A DNA stretch of 64,000 bases from contig NZ_CP072380.1 of the NCBI RefSeq assembly GCF_018128285.1, forward strand, positions 372,001-436,000. The letters run 5' to 3'. Of this stretch, positions 45,265-55,657 are shown piece by piece. This DNA comes from Atopobium sp. oral taxon 416. Lineage in GTDB: Bacteria; Actinomycetota; Coriobacteriia; Coriobacteriales; Atopobiaceae. Each line of letters begins with the position of its first letter. Position 1 is the first letter of the stretch. Under the pieces are notes generated by a model. It had not been told where the DNA came from, ran no database searches, and saw only the letters and a program-made list of their open reading frames with translations. The translations under genes and the position numbers were made by a program.

Positions 45265-45707
45265 ATGCAATTACATGATCTTTATCCCGCGAAGGGCTCC
45301 AAGAAGGCTCGCAAGCGTATTGGCCGCGGAAATGGTTCCGGCCATGGTACGACCGCAGGTCGTGGCACCAAGGGCCAGCTCTCTCGTTCCGGTGGCGGCA
45401 AAGGCGCCGGTTTTGAGGGCGGCCAGACGCAGCTTGCCATGCGCCTTCCGAAGCTCCCGGGTTTCAAGGACCACAATCGTGTTGCGTATGTCCCGGTCAA
45501 TGTGTCGCGTCTCGACGCCCTGTTCAACGACGGGGACACCGTTGATCCTGAGTCCCTCGTCACAAAGGGCGTTATCAAGAAGGACTTCATCCCGGTTAAG
45601 GTCCTGGGCGATGGCGATCTGACCAAGAAGCTCACCGTGAAAGTTGATGCCGTTTCTCAGTCCGCCCAATCCAAGATTGAGGCAGCCGGTGGAAAGGTAG
45701 AAGCAGT

Positions 45708-45714
<7 letters not shown>
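45265..45714 (+). CDS. rplO: 50S ribosomal protein L15
   Basis: A 149-residue L15 (MQLHDLYPAKGSKKARKRIG; RGNGSGHGTTAGRGTKGQLS; FEGGQTQLAMRLPKLPGF). ATG 45265 has TAGGAG 8 bases upstream. Its end overlaps the secY GTG by 7 bases. Confidence 0.97.
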
Positions 45715-46994
<1,280 letters not shown>

Positions 46995-47023
46995 TCCTTT
47001 TCTAGCGAAGGTGAGGAGTCACT

Positions 47024-47650
47024 ATGAAAATCGTTCTGCTCGGTGGTCCTGGGGCCGGCAAGGGTACACAGGCTCAACGCCTGGTTGCTGAGTTCGGTGT
47101 CGCTCATATCTCAACGGGCGATCTTCTCCGTGCTGCCGTGAAGGCAGGTACCCCTTTGGGCAAGCAGGCCAAAAGCTATATGGACAAGGGACAGCTCGTC
47201 CCTGACAGCCTGGTCGTCGACCTGGTGAAGGAGCGTTTGCAGGAGGAGGATGCCCAGAGGGGCTTCATCCTCGACGGGTTCCCGCGCAACACTGCGCAGG
47301 CAGTGACACTCGACTCCGAGCTGAACACTATGGGCATCAAGCTTGATGCCGCGATTCTGATCGATGTGCACCCCGACGTCATCGTCAAGCGCTTGAGCTC
47401 CCGCCGCACCTGCAAGAAGTGCGGCTACACCGGTGGCGCGGATATGGAGGTATGTCCGCGGTGTAGTGGCGAGATGTATCAGCGCGACGACGATAAGCCT
47501 GAGACCATTCAGCACCGCCTCGCTGTGTACCAGTCACAGACTGCACCTCTGGTTGAGCACTACAAAGGCCACAGAATTCTGAAGACCGTGAACGGTGAGC
47601 AGTCGCAGGACAAGGTCTACCAAGACATTAAGGATCTGCTGAACTTATGA
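47024..47650 (+). CDS. adk: Adenylate kinase, zinc-lid type
   Basis: A 208-residue adenylate kinase (AMP + ATP to 2 ADP). P-loop GGPGAGKGTQ at residues 7-16; LDGFPRNTAQA; long lid with the zinc-binding CKKCG and CPRCS pairs, which is common in Gram-positives. GTGAGGAG precedes the ATG. The stop overlaps the map start (ATGA). Confidence 0.97.
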   Translation: MKIVLLGGPGAGKGTQAQRLVAEFGVAHISTGDLLRAAVKAGTPLGKQAKSYMDKGQLVPDSLVVDLVKERLQEEDAQRGFILDGFPRNTAQAVTLDSELNTMGIKLDAAILIDVHPDVIVKRLSSRRTCKKCGYTGGADMEVCPRCSGEMYQRDDDKPETIQHRLAVYQSQTAPLVEHYKGHRILKTVNGEQSQDKVYQDIKDLLNL

Positions 47651-48540
47651 TTACGTTGAAATCCCCCGAAGACATCAAGACGTACCGACAGAGCGCAGGG
47701 AAGCTCTCAAAAGAGGTCCTGCGTATGGTTGGTACCATGATCAAACCGGGCATTTCCACCCTCGAGCTCGATAAGGCCGCAGAAAGTTTTATCAGAGAGC
47801 GCGGCGGGGAGTCGGGCTTTAAAGGCTTCGAGGGATTTCCGTCTACCCTGTGCACCTCGGTCAACGACCAGTTGGTGCATGGTATCCCATCTCCGAAGGT
47901 CATTCTCAATGAGGGTGACATCATCTCCATAGACACCGGCGCTGACGCCGATGGGTGGGCAGGCGACAATGCCTGGACCTTCCAGGTCGGTGAGGTCTCC
48001 GACGAAGTAAAGGCGCTGTGTGAGTGCGCTCGCGATTGCTTAGCCGCCGGTATCCAACAGGCGTCGCCGGGCAATACGCTTGGTGACATCGGCCATGCGA
48101 TCCAGAGCTTAGCAAAGGAAAACGGCTATGGTGTCGTACGTGACTATGTCGGCCACGGTATCGGACACGATATGCACGAAGACCCTAATGTCTTGAACTA
48201 TGGGAAACCGGGTCGTGGCGTATGCCTGCAGGCTGGTATGCTCTTAGCGATTGAACCGATGCTGACCTTGGGGTCTGCCCGTGTCCACATGCTGAGTAAC
48301 GGTTGGACAGTAGTGACCGACGATGAAAAGCCCTGTGCTCACTTTGAGAATGTCGTTGCCGTGACTGAGGATGGACCGGTGATTCTGAGCGCTGATGAGA
48401 AAGGGCCCTGGTGCCCGATGGTTGGTGGTCCTGATGCTGAGATCGAAGTGCCGGCATCATTCAGAGAGAATGAGGAAGGTACTGAGGTTTCAGAGGAGGA
48501 GAACAGTTCCTCTGAGGCTGAAAGCACCGATCAGCAGTAA
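47647..48540 (+). CDS. map: Methionine aminopeptidase, type I
   Basis: A 297-residue enzyme that removes the initiator Met from new proteins. Metal ligands appear in order: IISIDTGADADGWAGDNAW (two Asp), GHGIGHDMHEDP (His), LAIEPML (Glu) and HFENVVAVTEDG (Glu). The core ends at about residue 260; the rest is an acidic Ser/Glu-rich tail (EEGTEVSEEENSSSEAEST) not usual for the family, where about 250-265 residues are normal. It is the last gene before the 9.3-kb interruption of the gene order. Confidence 0.95.
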   Translation: MITLKSPEDIKTYRQSAGKLSKEVLRMVGTMIKPGISTLELDKAAESFIRERGGESGFKGFEGFPSTLCTSVNDQLVHGIPSPKVILNEGDIISIDTGADADGWAGDNAWTFQVGEVSDEVKALCECARDCLAAGIQQASPGNTLGDIGHAIQSLAKENGYGVVRDYVGHGIGHDMHEDPNVLNYGKPGRGVCLQAGMLLAIEPMLTLGSARVHMLSNGWTVVTDDEKPCAHFENVVAVTEDGPVILSADEKGPWCPMVGGPDAEIEVPASFRENEEGTEVSEEENSSSEAESTDQQ

Positions 48541-48569
48541 CTGAATTTAGCAACTAAATCAACTGTTGG

Positions 48570-48602
48570 AGGCCTCGCTTTTACGAGCGAAGCCTTTCTC
48601 TT
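48570..48602 (+). terminator. Rho-independent terminator after map
   Basis: AGGC-C-TCGCT, a 6-base loop, AGCGA-A-GCCT with one internal mismatch (48570-48595), followed by TTCTCTTT. It should end the rplE-to-map transcript, so infA and the alpha genes need their own promoter. Confidence 0.8.
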
Positions 48603-48660
48603 TAGCCGACATCTACTCCACAGGTTCCTGGCTTTATGGTCTGTTGCCGGTTTCATAGCT

Positions 48661-48806
48661 GGTGAATCCACACTCTAAGTGTAACAACTAGTTACGAGGT
48701 AGCGACTCACGCACGACCTAAGTTGGTGTTTGCGGAGACATCATCTTGGAGGCAGGCATGGGCCACTACAGCTATCTTAGCGTCGAGGAGCACAAGAACA
48801 TCATGG
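48661..48806 (+). repeat. Left 146-bp direct repeat (IS30-type left end and transposase start)
   Basis: Aligned without gaps to 56825-56970 at about 86% identity (21 differences by hand count). The last 49 bases code MGHYSYLSVEEHKNIM, the N-terminus of an IS30-type transposase, with TTGGAGG as ribosome site. The transposase is cut at 48806, where an IS256-type end begins. With its partner it brackets the inserted segment between map and infA. Confidence 0.85.
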
Positions 48807-48819
48807 GATCCGGAGGATT

Positions 48820-50215
48820 CAAGTTCGAAATCGTGTGTAAGTTAGCTCATAAGCAACTACCGCCTGCAAGCCATCACGAATCAAGCCTCATCTGCCGCTG
48901 CGTGCAGGCTATCTCCGCGAGCGCCTCCTTCCTCCTCTTTAGTTCCTCGACCGCCAGCAGGCAAGTACTGTTTGCTTTTTGCCGCCCATCTGTCGTTCTA
49001 CTCGATGAGATAGGTCCCCACGAGCCTGATGAGTAAGCCCTCGCGGTTCCGTCAATAGTCTTTGGCACTTTCTCCAGCCGGGGTCCCGTCCCGGTAGTCG
49101 AAGCTAGCCCTGCTGCTTCTTGAGCACCCTCCCTGTCGTCCCATCCGTTCAGCAGGTCGGTGTCGAGGTAGCGCCTGGGGCCCCAGCTGCCCTCGGCCAC
49201 GTACTTGCACCTCGCCACCGCCAGCATCCCCGAGGCGTGTGTCTTGCGCTTTATTTGCCGGTTCAGCCGCTCTATGCCGTTGTTGGTGCAGATCCTCCTC
49301 CAAGTGCTCCGGTGGGAAGAGCACGCAGGTCAGCGTCTCTTCGACGCCGGACTCGATCAGCCCGGCAGCGGACTCGAGCTTGGACGCCTTGAGCGAGGCG
49401 GCTGCTTCCTTCCTGCTGCTTACCACCTTGTCGAGCACGTTGCGGTAGAAGTGGAGCGTGCAGCGCTGCTACATCGCGTGTGGGAAGACCTCCTGGATGG
49501 TGCTGAGCACACCCGCGGACTTGTCGCCGGTGCCATGCGCACGCCCGAAGCCCTTGCTCCCTGAGCTTGAGCAGGAAGGCTTTCCAGCTCTTCTTTGACT
49601 CCACGTAGCCCTCCTTACAGCCGATGACCTTACGGAAAGTCCCAGGCGCTGGACGCCTATGGTCACAAGCACACCCACGCCCTCCTAGGCCCCTACCCAG
49701 TTCCTCTTCATGTACGTGCCGTCCAGCTAGACGTAAAGGGGTACTTGCCCGTGAGGGGACGGCATCGCCACTCGCCGAAGGCCTCGCGCATGAGCTTTAA
49801 GAGCGTGGTGGACGAGACGCTTAAGCCCCCAGAGGATCTCTGAGACCTCCTGTATCCTTTTGGTGGAGACGCCCGCCAGCTACATCTCCATCATCGCTTG
49901 CCTGAGGAAGCTCTCCTGCCTGTGGTAGCGCTCGATGACCTTCGAGGCGAAGGTCGCACCTCTTAAAGCTTCTAGATGCTTAAGCGTCACGTCCCTTAAG
50001 GTCGTGGTGAGGTTTTGCCTGTAGTGGTCGGAGCAGCAGGCCTGCCGCTCGTAGCGGCCTGCGTTGACGATCTGGTTTGCCTGCGCATCCAGCAGAGCGT
50101 TCAGTGAGTCCTGCACGGTTTTTCTGACGAGCTCCCCGAGGTAGTCCTGAAGCTTCGGCTCGTCGAATGATACTATCTGGTGTGACATGGTCCCGCTTCC
50201 TCGTCTCGAGTGGTT
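48820..50215 (-). pseudogene. IS256-family transposase, nearly full-length but decayed
   Basis: On the - strand the N-terminus is still readable (MSHQIVSFDEPKLQDYLGEL, start at 50188), followed by YLAGVSTKRIQEV and later pieces typical of mutator transposases, but there are several frameshifts and stops. The right end at 48824 reads TTCGAAATCGTGTGTAAGTT, a diverged form of the terminal sequence at 1495 and 26354. It is a separate, more decayed copy of the same element group. Confidence 0.75.
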
Positions 50216-50284
50216 TGCTTGGTCGCTTCCAATCGTAGCGAGACGGGGCCATGTTTCTCTATGCGGCTATCCGGTTTTCAAAAG

Positions 50285-50430
50285 TGCGAAAGAAACTGTA
50301 CGTCATCGCCTTCGCTCGGGAATATAGTGATGAGCTTCGAGGTGCGCTTCACCTCGGCGTTGAGCCTCTCCAGGCAGTTTGAGGCCCTGGTGCACCTGCG
50401 TGCCGCCTGCGGGAGGGCCATGACTTCCAA
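50285..50430 (-). pseudogene. Short IS256-family C-terminal fragment
   Basis: The - strand reads MALPQAARRCTRASNCLERL then NAEVKRTSKLITIFPSEGDD, matching the C-terminal part of the IS256-type transposases seen elsewhere in the window. It is truncated on both sides and lies between the larger remnant and the RpiR gene. Confidence 0.7.
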
Positions 50431-50479
50431 TTGCGTCCTTAACCCGGTGTCCAGGCAGTTCAGCGGTGGCTGCCGTTTT

Positions 50480-51343
50480 CTATTTCCGTTCCTGGGGCTC
50501 GACGTCGCTCTTTGCGGACTTCCAGAACATGAGGTTCTTCTCCTTCACGTCCTCGGAGTCATGGGAGAGAAAGAGGAAGAGTGTCTCGATGACGAAGTTG
50601 AGGGAGTTCTGCGAAAAGCTCAGGTCTGAGAGCATTCGATCTCTGTTGGCAGTTTCGATTACGATATCTGCCCTGCTTGCAAGGTCTGACTCTGGGTTAC
50701 TCGTGATGGTAATGATCGAGGCTCCCGCGTCGTTGGCATTGTCTATGACGGGGATGAGTCGCCTAGAGTATCCCGAGCTTGATAAGACAACCAGACAGTC
50801 GTGGTTTGTGAGCTGTAGGGAGAGTTGAACGCTTCCATCTGTCGAAGCTGGGGCGGCACTGCGATAGCCAGCTTGCCAGAGCTTATAGGCTGCATTCTGT
50901 GCAATGGGAATGGTGTTTCCGACTGCGGCGAACATAGTTAGGTCGGCAGATTCGATTGCGCTGATTGCCTTCTTTAGTGTCGACTGATCCAGCATTGCCG
51001 CAGTGCTCTTGAGCTCATCCACCTTTGCTTTGAGGATGTAGTCCATCGACTCGCGAACGTTGTCTATCGAGATTTCAGTCTGAGCAGGATTTGAAGGCGA
51101 GACCGATTGCTCGTCGTGTGCCAGCGCAACTCTTAGCTGAGCAAAGTTGTCGAAGCCCAGTGAGCGCACGAACCGAGACATGGTCGCTCGCGATGTGCCT
51201 GACTTAACTGCAATCTCATAGGCATTAAGTGAAGAGACCTCATGCCGATTCTCGGCGATGAAATCCGCTATGCGCTTCTCCGAGGCGGAAAGGTTCTCAT
51301 ATCGCGAAAGGATAGCGTCGATAACGCTAACTCCACTGTCCAT
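50480..51343 (-). CDS. RpiR-family regulator (HTH and SIS domains)
   Basis: A 287-residue regulator. N-terminal HTH_6: LSASEKRIADFIAENRHEVS, AYEIAVKSGTSRATMSRFVR then SLGF. C-terminal SIS domain (about 125-260) reads TMFAAVGNTIPIAQNAAYKL, HDCLVVLSSSGYSRRLIPVI and GASIITITSN, which binds sugar phosphates. It is divergent from the PTS operon starting at 51667 and most likely controls it. ATG on the - strand at 51341-51343 was chosen with GGGAG 5 bases upstream; a longer start (51355 or 51418) is possible. The last residues run close to the IS256 fragment, so its C-terminus may have been altered. Confidence 0.88.
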   Translation of the reverse strand: MDSGVSVIDAILSRYENLSASEKRIADFIAENRHEVSSLNAYEIAVKSGTSRATMSRFVRSLGFDNFAQLRVALAHDEQSVSPSNPAQTEISIDNVRESMDYILKAKVDELKSTAAMLDQSTLKKAISAIESADLTMFAAVGNTIPIAQNAAYKLWQAGYRSAAPASTDGSVQLSLQLTNHDCLVVLSSSGYSRRLIPVIDNANDAGASIITITSNPESDLASRADIVIETANRDRMLSDLSFSQNSLNFVIETLFLFLSHDSEDVKEKNLMFWKSAKSDVEPQERK

Positions 51344-51444
51344 TGTTTCTCCCATCAGCTCGAGGAAATGGCGCGCCATACTCTGGGGTACGCCACCCTT
51401 CGAGTGCAAGCCAAACATAGCATTAAGGCACTTCTCAGCTGAAG

Positions 51445-51458
51445 TGAAATTGCATTTC
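51445..51458. promoter_or_regulatory. Candidate RpiR operator 1
   Basis: TGAAATTGCATTTC, containing the inverted repeat GAAAT-TGC-ATTTC, lies 102 bases before the RpiR start in the divergent intergenic region. It resembles the second site at 51595-51608. Confidence 0.45.
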
Positions 51459-51584
51459 GGGATTCTGAGCGCACAAACAACATCAACGGTTTGTCAGTTT
51501 AAGAAAATATGAGTTAAAACCCATTGATATAACTACGTTCAACCGAAAACTCATACCGAATACGGAAATATATTCCAAAAAATA

Positions 51585-51612
51585 TTGCTTTAAATGAAAT
51601 TAGATTTACTAT
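51585..51612 (+). promoter_or_regulatory. Promoter with overlapping candidate RpiR operator 2
   Basis: TTGCTT at 51585-51590 and TACTAT at 51607-51612 (16-bp spacer) precede the aldolase gene by 54 bases. The spacer contains TGAAATTAGATTTA (51595-51608), a near copy of operator 1. A repressor bound there would block RNA polymerase. The nearby GGAA-ATATA-TTCC (51563-51575) may be a further site. Confidence 0.5.
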
Positions 51613-51666
51613 TCCCGTAGTCGAAGAGGTACGACGGCAAGCCTCGCATAAGAGAGAGGAAGAGAA

Positions 51667-52524
51667 ATGGCATTGATAAAAGTGAAGGATCTTCTGGAGC
51701 ATGCGACCAAGCACCACTACGGGGTCCCTGCAATAAACTCCGTCAATCCCGAGACGGTTCGCTTTGCAATAGAGGCGGCCGAGCATGAGAGGCTCCCGAT
51801 TATCGTGCAGTACTTCCCGGGATTCGCTGACTATATGCCTGTGAATGTAATGGCGTTCGCTGCTTGCCAATATGCTCGCAAGGCCAGCGTTCCCGTTGCG
51901 GTTCACCTGGACCACTCAAAGGGCTACGACATTGCGGTCGGTGGCATTAAAGATGGTTTTCCCTCTGTCATGGTGGACGGGTCCTCGCTTCCCTATGAGG
52001 AAAACGTCAAGCTCACGCAGGATGTGGTGAACATCGGTAGGGTGTTCGATGTGGACGTTGAAGCGGAGCTGGGGCATGTGGGCGAGGGCTCTAGTGTGGA
52101 TGACATCAAGAACAGTGACCACTACACCAAGCCTGATCAGGCGGTTGACTTTGTGGAAAGAACCGGGTGCGGTTCGCTTGCGGTTGCAGTTGGCAATGCG
52201 CACGGACCCTATTGCACTGAGCCTAACTTGGATTTTGAGCGCATCAAGGAACTGCGCGCCGCGGTAAATATCCCCCTGGTTATGCATGGCTGCTCGGGCA
52301 TTCCCGATGATCAGTTGCAGGAGGCCGTTAACCTTGGCATGAGCAAGTTCAACATCGCCACTGAGTACTTTCGTGCCATCTATCACTCGATGGAGAGGCA
52401 CATGGCAAGTGGGAAGATCTATGACGGGGATGGAGTGAGCCTCGGGTCTTGTGCACGGGACGACGCCCATGAGTTTGTGGCGAAGAAGCTCCAGCTCCTC
52501 AACCCCAACCACTTCAGTCTCTAG
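51667..52524 (+). CDS. Class II ketose-bisphosphate aldolase (GatY/KbaY type)
   Basis: A 285-residue zinc aldolase with YGVPAINSVNPETVRFAIEA, VAVHLDHSKGYD, VDVEAELGHVGEG, GNAHGPY and VMHGCSGIPDDQLQ. It has the same length as, but clearly differs from, the aldolase at 19245, so each probably serves its own operon. It would cleave the bisphosphate made by the PTS and the ribokinase-like enzyme at 55654. AGAGGAAGAG precedes the ATG; it is the first gene of the operon. Confidence 0.9.
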   Translation: MALIKVKDLLEHATKHHYGVPAINSVNPETVRFAIEAAEHERLPIIVQYFPGFADYMPVNVMAFAACQYARKASVPVAVHLDHSKGYDIAVGGIKDGFPSVMVDGSSLPYEENVKLTQDVVNIGRVFDVDVEAELGHVGEGSSVDDIKNSDHYTKPDQAVDFVERTGCGSLAVAVGNAHGPYCTEPNLDFERIKELRAAVNIPLVMHGCSGIPDDQLQEAVNLGMSKFNIATEYFRAIYHSMERHMASGKIYDGDGVSLGSCARDDAHEFVAKKLQLLNPNHFSL

Positions 52525-52540
52525 ATGGAGGGGAAGTGCG

Positions 52541-52966
52541 ATGAGGCGGATTCTCCTAGCTTCACATGGTCACTTTGCCAGTGGCCTCAAGAGCTCAATC
52601 GACATCCTCGCTGGTGAAAGCTCTGGAGTTACTGCAATTGATGCCTATGTGGACAACAGTGACTATACAGCCGCTATTCGAGAGTTCATTGACTCCTGCA
52701 CTCCAAATGATGAGGCGGTCATCTTCACGGACATCCTCGGAGGCAGCGTCTTTCAAAAAGTTGCGCTAGAGCAGCCGGAGCATCACGGTGTCATGCATGT
52801 GACTGGAATGAACCTCGCGGTGGTCATGGAGTGTCTTCTGACTCCAGAGAAACTGACGAAGGAATCTGTCGACGAGATTTGTGCTGCTGCTGCGAGTCAG
52901 CTCCGGCGAGTGCAGGTTCTGAACGAAGAAGCCACTGACAACTCAGGAGAGGGTTTCTTTTCATAG
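52541..52966 (+). CDS. PTS EIIA component, mannose family
   Basis: A 141-residue EIIA-Man domain (PF03610). The phosphorylated His is residue 9 in MRRILLASHGHFASGL, and VIFTDILGGSVFQKVA is the conserved later motif. It takes phosphate from HPr and gives it to EIIB. The ATG 52541 has GGAGGGG 8 bases upstream. Confidence 0.92.
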   Translation: MRRILLASHGHFASGLKSSIDILAGESSGVTAIDAYVDNSDYTAAIREFIDSCTPNDEAVIFTDILGGSVFQKVALEQPEHHGVMHVTGMNLAVVMECLLTPEKLTKESVDEICAAAASQLRRVQVLNEEATDNSGEGFFS

Positions 52967-52988
52967 GGGACGACGAGAGGAGGTTCAA

Positions 52989-53480
52989 ATGATCGAACAA
53001 TTGCGCGTTGACGATCGACTCATACATGGACAAGTTGCTCTCATGTGGTCGAAGGCGCTGAATACCAGGGGTATCATCGTCGCAAATGATGGTGCTGCGA
53101 AGGATAAGATGGTTGCCTCTACCCTTAAAATGGCTTGCCCGAGCTCTCAACATCTTCTCATTAAGAGTGTTAACGATGCTGAGGAAGTCATCAACGACTC
53201 ACGCAGCAAGGCAATGCCTATCTTTGTCCTCACCAACTGCGTCAAGGATGCCCTTGCATTGGTGGAGTCATGTTCTGGGATGATCAAAGAGGTAAATATC
53301 GCAAACGTAGGAAGGTTCGTGAACAGTGAGAAGACTCGCGTGATGCCAAATGTCGAGCTGACTCCCGAAGAGGTCGAGGCCGCCCGAGAGCTATGCAAGC
53401 GTGGTATTCCAGTGTTTCACCAGGTCACCCCGAATGATGCGAAAACCGGTGTTGAGACGGCGCTGGAAGACATTAGGTAG
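52989..53480 (+). CDS. PTS EIIB component, mannose family
   Basis: A 163-residue EIIB (PF03830). The phosphorylated His is residue 13 in QLRVDDRLIHGQVALMWSKA. It transfers phosphate to the incoming sugar. GAGAGGAGG precedes the ATG. Confidence 0.93.
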   Translation: MIEQLRVDDRLIHGQVALMWSKALNTRGIIVANDGAAKDKMVASTLKMACPSSQHLLIKSVNDAEEVINDSRSKAMPIFVLTNCVKDALALVESCSGMIKEVNIANVGRFVNSEKTRVMPNVELTPEEVEAARELCKRGIPVFHQVTPNDAKTGVETALEDIR

Positions 53481-53521
53481 CTGGCCCTTCGTGGGTTGAA
53501 GATACGAGTCAAGGAGGAACA

Positions 53522-54340
53522 ATGCTTGGTACAGCTCTACTCGCTATGCTGTCTGCATTCATAAGCATCGGCAGTAATTACATGTTCGGACAATGCATGT
53601 CCGAGCGACCCCTCGTAGCCGGCATGGTTGCTGGCCTTCTCTTTGGAGACGTGACCACTGGTGTCATCGTGGGCGCTGCGCTCGAAGCAATATTCATGGG
53701 TGCCGTTAATGTTGGCGGCGCAGTTACGGCAGAGCCGGTCACTGCCACAACGCTTGCCGTGGTCTTCGTTGTGGTGATGCACATGGATCAGGGTGTGGCA
53801 ATTGCCCTTGCGGTTCCTATTGGCCTTCTCGCAGGTTTGGTGTATGAGTTTATCCACCTGTCGCTTTCCAGCCTTGGCGCGCCGTTCATCGATCGCGCGG
53901 CAGCTTCCGGCAAGGAGAGGAACATCAAGCTCGTTCACTTCTTGGGATGGGTCATAAAATATGGAATCTGCTGCATTCCCACCTTCCTGGGTGTGCTTCT
54001 CGGTGCTGAGCCTGTGAGCCAGATGATCAACCAGGTGCCTAAAAATGTTATTGCGGGATTCTCCGCCTCTGGCAACCTGCTTCCTGCTATCGGTATGGCA
54101 ATGCTCCTGAAGATGCTCTGGGACAAGAAGCTGTCCATCTACTTCTTGCTGGGCTTCATCCTGGTTTCGTATCTGGGACTCGACATGGTCGGAGTTGCGG
54201 CATTTGCCGCTGTGGTCGTTGTTGTTACTGCCCTGAGGGATAAGCAGACGCTGGATCTTCAGCATGAGTGCGAAGGCCGTAGGCCCGCGCTGGAGTCCAG
54301 TCCTGATGCAGATAATGAGGAGGAGGCGTTCTTCGCATGA
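53522..54340 (+). CDS. PTS EIIC permease, mannose family
   Basis: A 272-residue EIIC (PF03609) with about eight helices; the family motif GxxxGxxFG appears in ERPLVAGMVAGLLFGDVTTG, followed by GAALEAIFMGAVNVGGAVTA. A hydrophilic acidic tail (PDADNEEEAFFA) is longer than usual. It overlaps the EIID gene by 4 bases (ATGA), so the two membrane subunits are co-translated. Confidence 0.92.
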   Translation: MLGTALLAMLSAFISIGSNYMFGQCMSERPLVAGMVAGLLFGDVTTGVIVGAALEAIFMGAVNVGGAVTAEPVTATTLAVVFVVVMHMDQGVAIALAVPIGLLAGLVYEFIHLSLSSLGAPFIDRAAASGKERNIKLVHFLGWVIKYGICCIPTFLGVLLGAEPVSQMINQVPKNVIAGFSASGNLLPAIGMAMLLKMLWDKKLSIYFLLGFILVSYLGLDMVGVAAFAAVVVVVTALRDKQTLDLQHECEGRRPALESSPDADNEEEAFFA

Positions 54341-55215
54341 GTGACGAGATTGAGAAGACTTCCTCGCCAGACGAGATGAAAGTCAACATCAGTGCCAAGG
54401 GTCTCTCGCCCGAGGACAGGAAGATGCTCAACAGCATCTATTGGAGATCGTTCACGGAGTACTGCTTCTGGGCGGGCGAAGCTGAGGCAGGTTCGGATGG
54501 CTTCATCTATTCGCTGATGCCTGCCTTCAAGCGCTTCTACAAGAGTGATGAAGACCGCACCAAGGCAATGGTTCGCCACACCACGTGGTTCAACATGACC
54601 GAAAATGTGTCCACTTTTGTCATGGGCCTTGTCGCAGCAATGGAGCGAGAGAACAGTGAAATTGAGGATTTCGATGTCAGCTCCATCAACGCGGTGAAAG
54701 CGTCTCTCATGGGACCGCTTTCGGGCGTGGGCGATGCAGTGTTCTGGGGCGTGCTCAGGGTCATCGCAGCCGCTGTGGGTATTTCCATCGGAGCAACGGG
54801 CTCCGTGCTTGGACCCATTCTTTTCCTGCTCATCTACAATATCCCCTCGATGCTCTGCCGCTGGTGGATGCTGATTCTGGGTTACAAGCTGGGATCCTCG
54901 TTCCTCTCCAAGGCGTACGAGTCTGGAGTCATGGGAATCATCATGAAGGCGGCAAGCATTCTTGGTCTTATCATGATTGGCGCAATGTCTGCAAGCTTTG
55001 TCAAGTTCAGCTGCGCCCTTAGCATTCCGGTTCCCAATACGGATGCCGTAAAGGTCCAGACGTACCTGGATGCAATTTTCAAGGGACTCGTTCCCATTTC
55101 GCTCACCCTATTCTGCACATGGCTTCTACAGAAAAAGGTCAATGTGGTTTGGCTCATCCTTGGTATCATGGCACTTGGTCTGCTCTTCGGAATGACTGGT
55201 GTTGTTTCGGCATAG
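54337..55215 (+). CDS. PTS EIID permease, mannose family
   Basis: A 292-residue EIID (PF03613). The N-terminal cytoplasmic part has the hallmark YWRSFTEYCFWAGE and FYKSDEDRTKAMVRHTTWFN, followed by MGPLSGVGDAVFWG and C-terminal helices. With EIIC it forms the membrane channel found only in the mannose-type PTS. Confidence 0.92.
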   Translation: MSDEIEKTSSPDEMKVNISAKGLSPEDRKMLNSIYWRSFTEYCFWAGEAEAGSDGFIYSLMPAFKRFYKSDEDRTKAMVRHTTWFNMTENVSTFVMGLVAAMERENSEIEDFDVSSINAVKASLMGPLSGVGDAVFWGVLRVIAAAVGISIGATGSVLGPILFLLIYNIPSMLCRWWMLILGYKLGSSFLSKAYESGVMGIIMKAASILGLIMIGAMSASFVKFSCALSIPVPNTDAVKVQTYLDAIFKGLVPISLTLFCTWLLQKKVNVVWLILGIMALGLLFGMTGVVSA

Positions 55216-55294
55216 CATTGTTCTACGAGGTCAGGCGAGTGCGGCAATGGAGCCGTGCCCGCCTGTTTCCGATTGTTGGAAAGGGGAGATCGCG

Positions 55295-55657
55295 ATGACA
55301 GGGAAGTCAGAGTGCTCTCATATCCGTGAGACTAAGGCTAAGCCTGTAGGTGTGCCGACATACGACGAGAAGTCGGTGAAAGCTGTAGCCGACATCAAAG
55401 TTGCCTCAGTGATGCGTCGGGATCGGTCGATGCTCTGCGTCCTATGCGGATTGCTCTGCATTGCTTATGTGACCCTGTATAGGCAGACCTCAGCGATTAC
55501 ATGGGTCATACTTGCTATTGCCACGGGTGTGGCGATGGTCTGGTTTGGCATGACTGCGATGGCAGCGCGAAAGTCGGTGAAGAAAGCTGTGCTTTCGATC
55601 GATCAGTCCACTGAGGACGGAGTTGGTGCTACTACTGCAGGGGAGGGAGCTAAGTGA
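55295..55657 (+). CDS. Small membrane protein of the PTS operon
   Basis: A 120-residue protein of no recognised family. A hydrophilic N-terminus is followed by two membrane helices (about 47-64 and 68-86: MLCVLCGLLCIAYVTLY; ITWVILAIATGVAMVWFGM) and a polar tail. ATG 55295 has AAGGGGAG 7 bases upstream. The stop overlaps the next GTG start. It may be an accessory of the PTS; no function is known. Confidence 0.7.
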   Translation: MTGKSECSHIRETKAKPVGVPTYDEKSVKAVADIKVASVMRRDRSMLCVLCGLLCIAYVTLYRQTSAITWVILAIATGVAMVWFGMTAMAARKSVKKAVLSIDQSTEDGVGATTAGEGAK

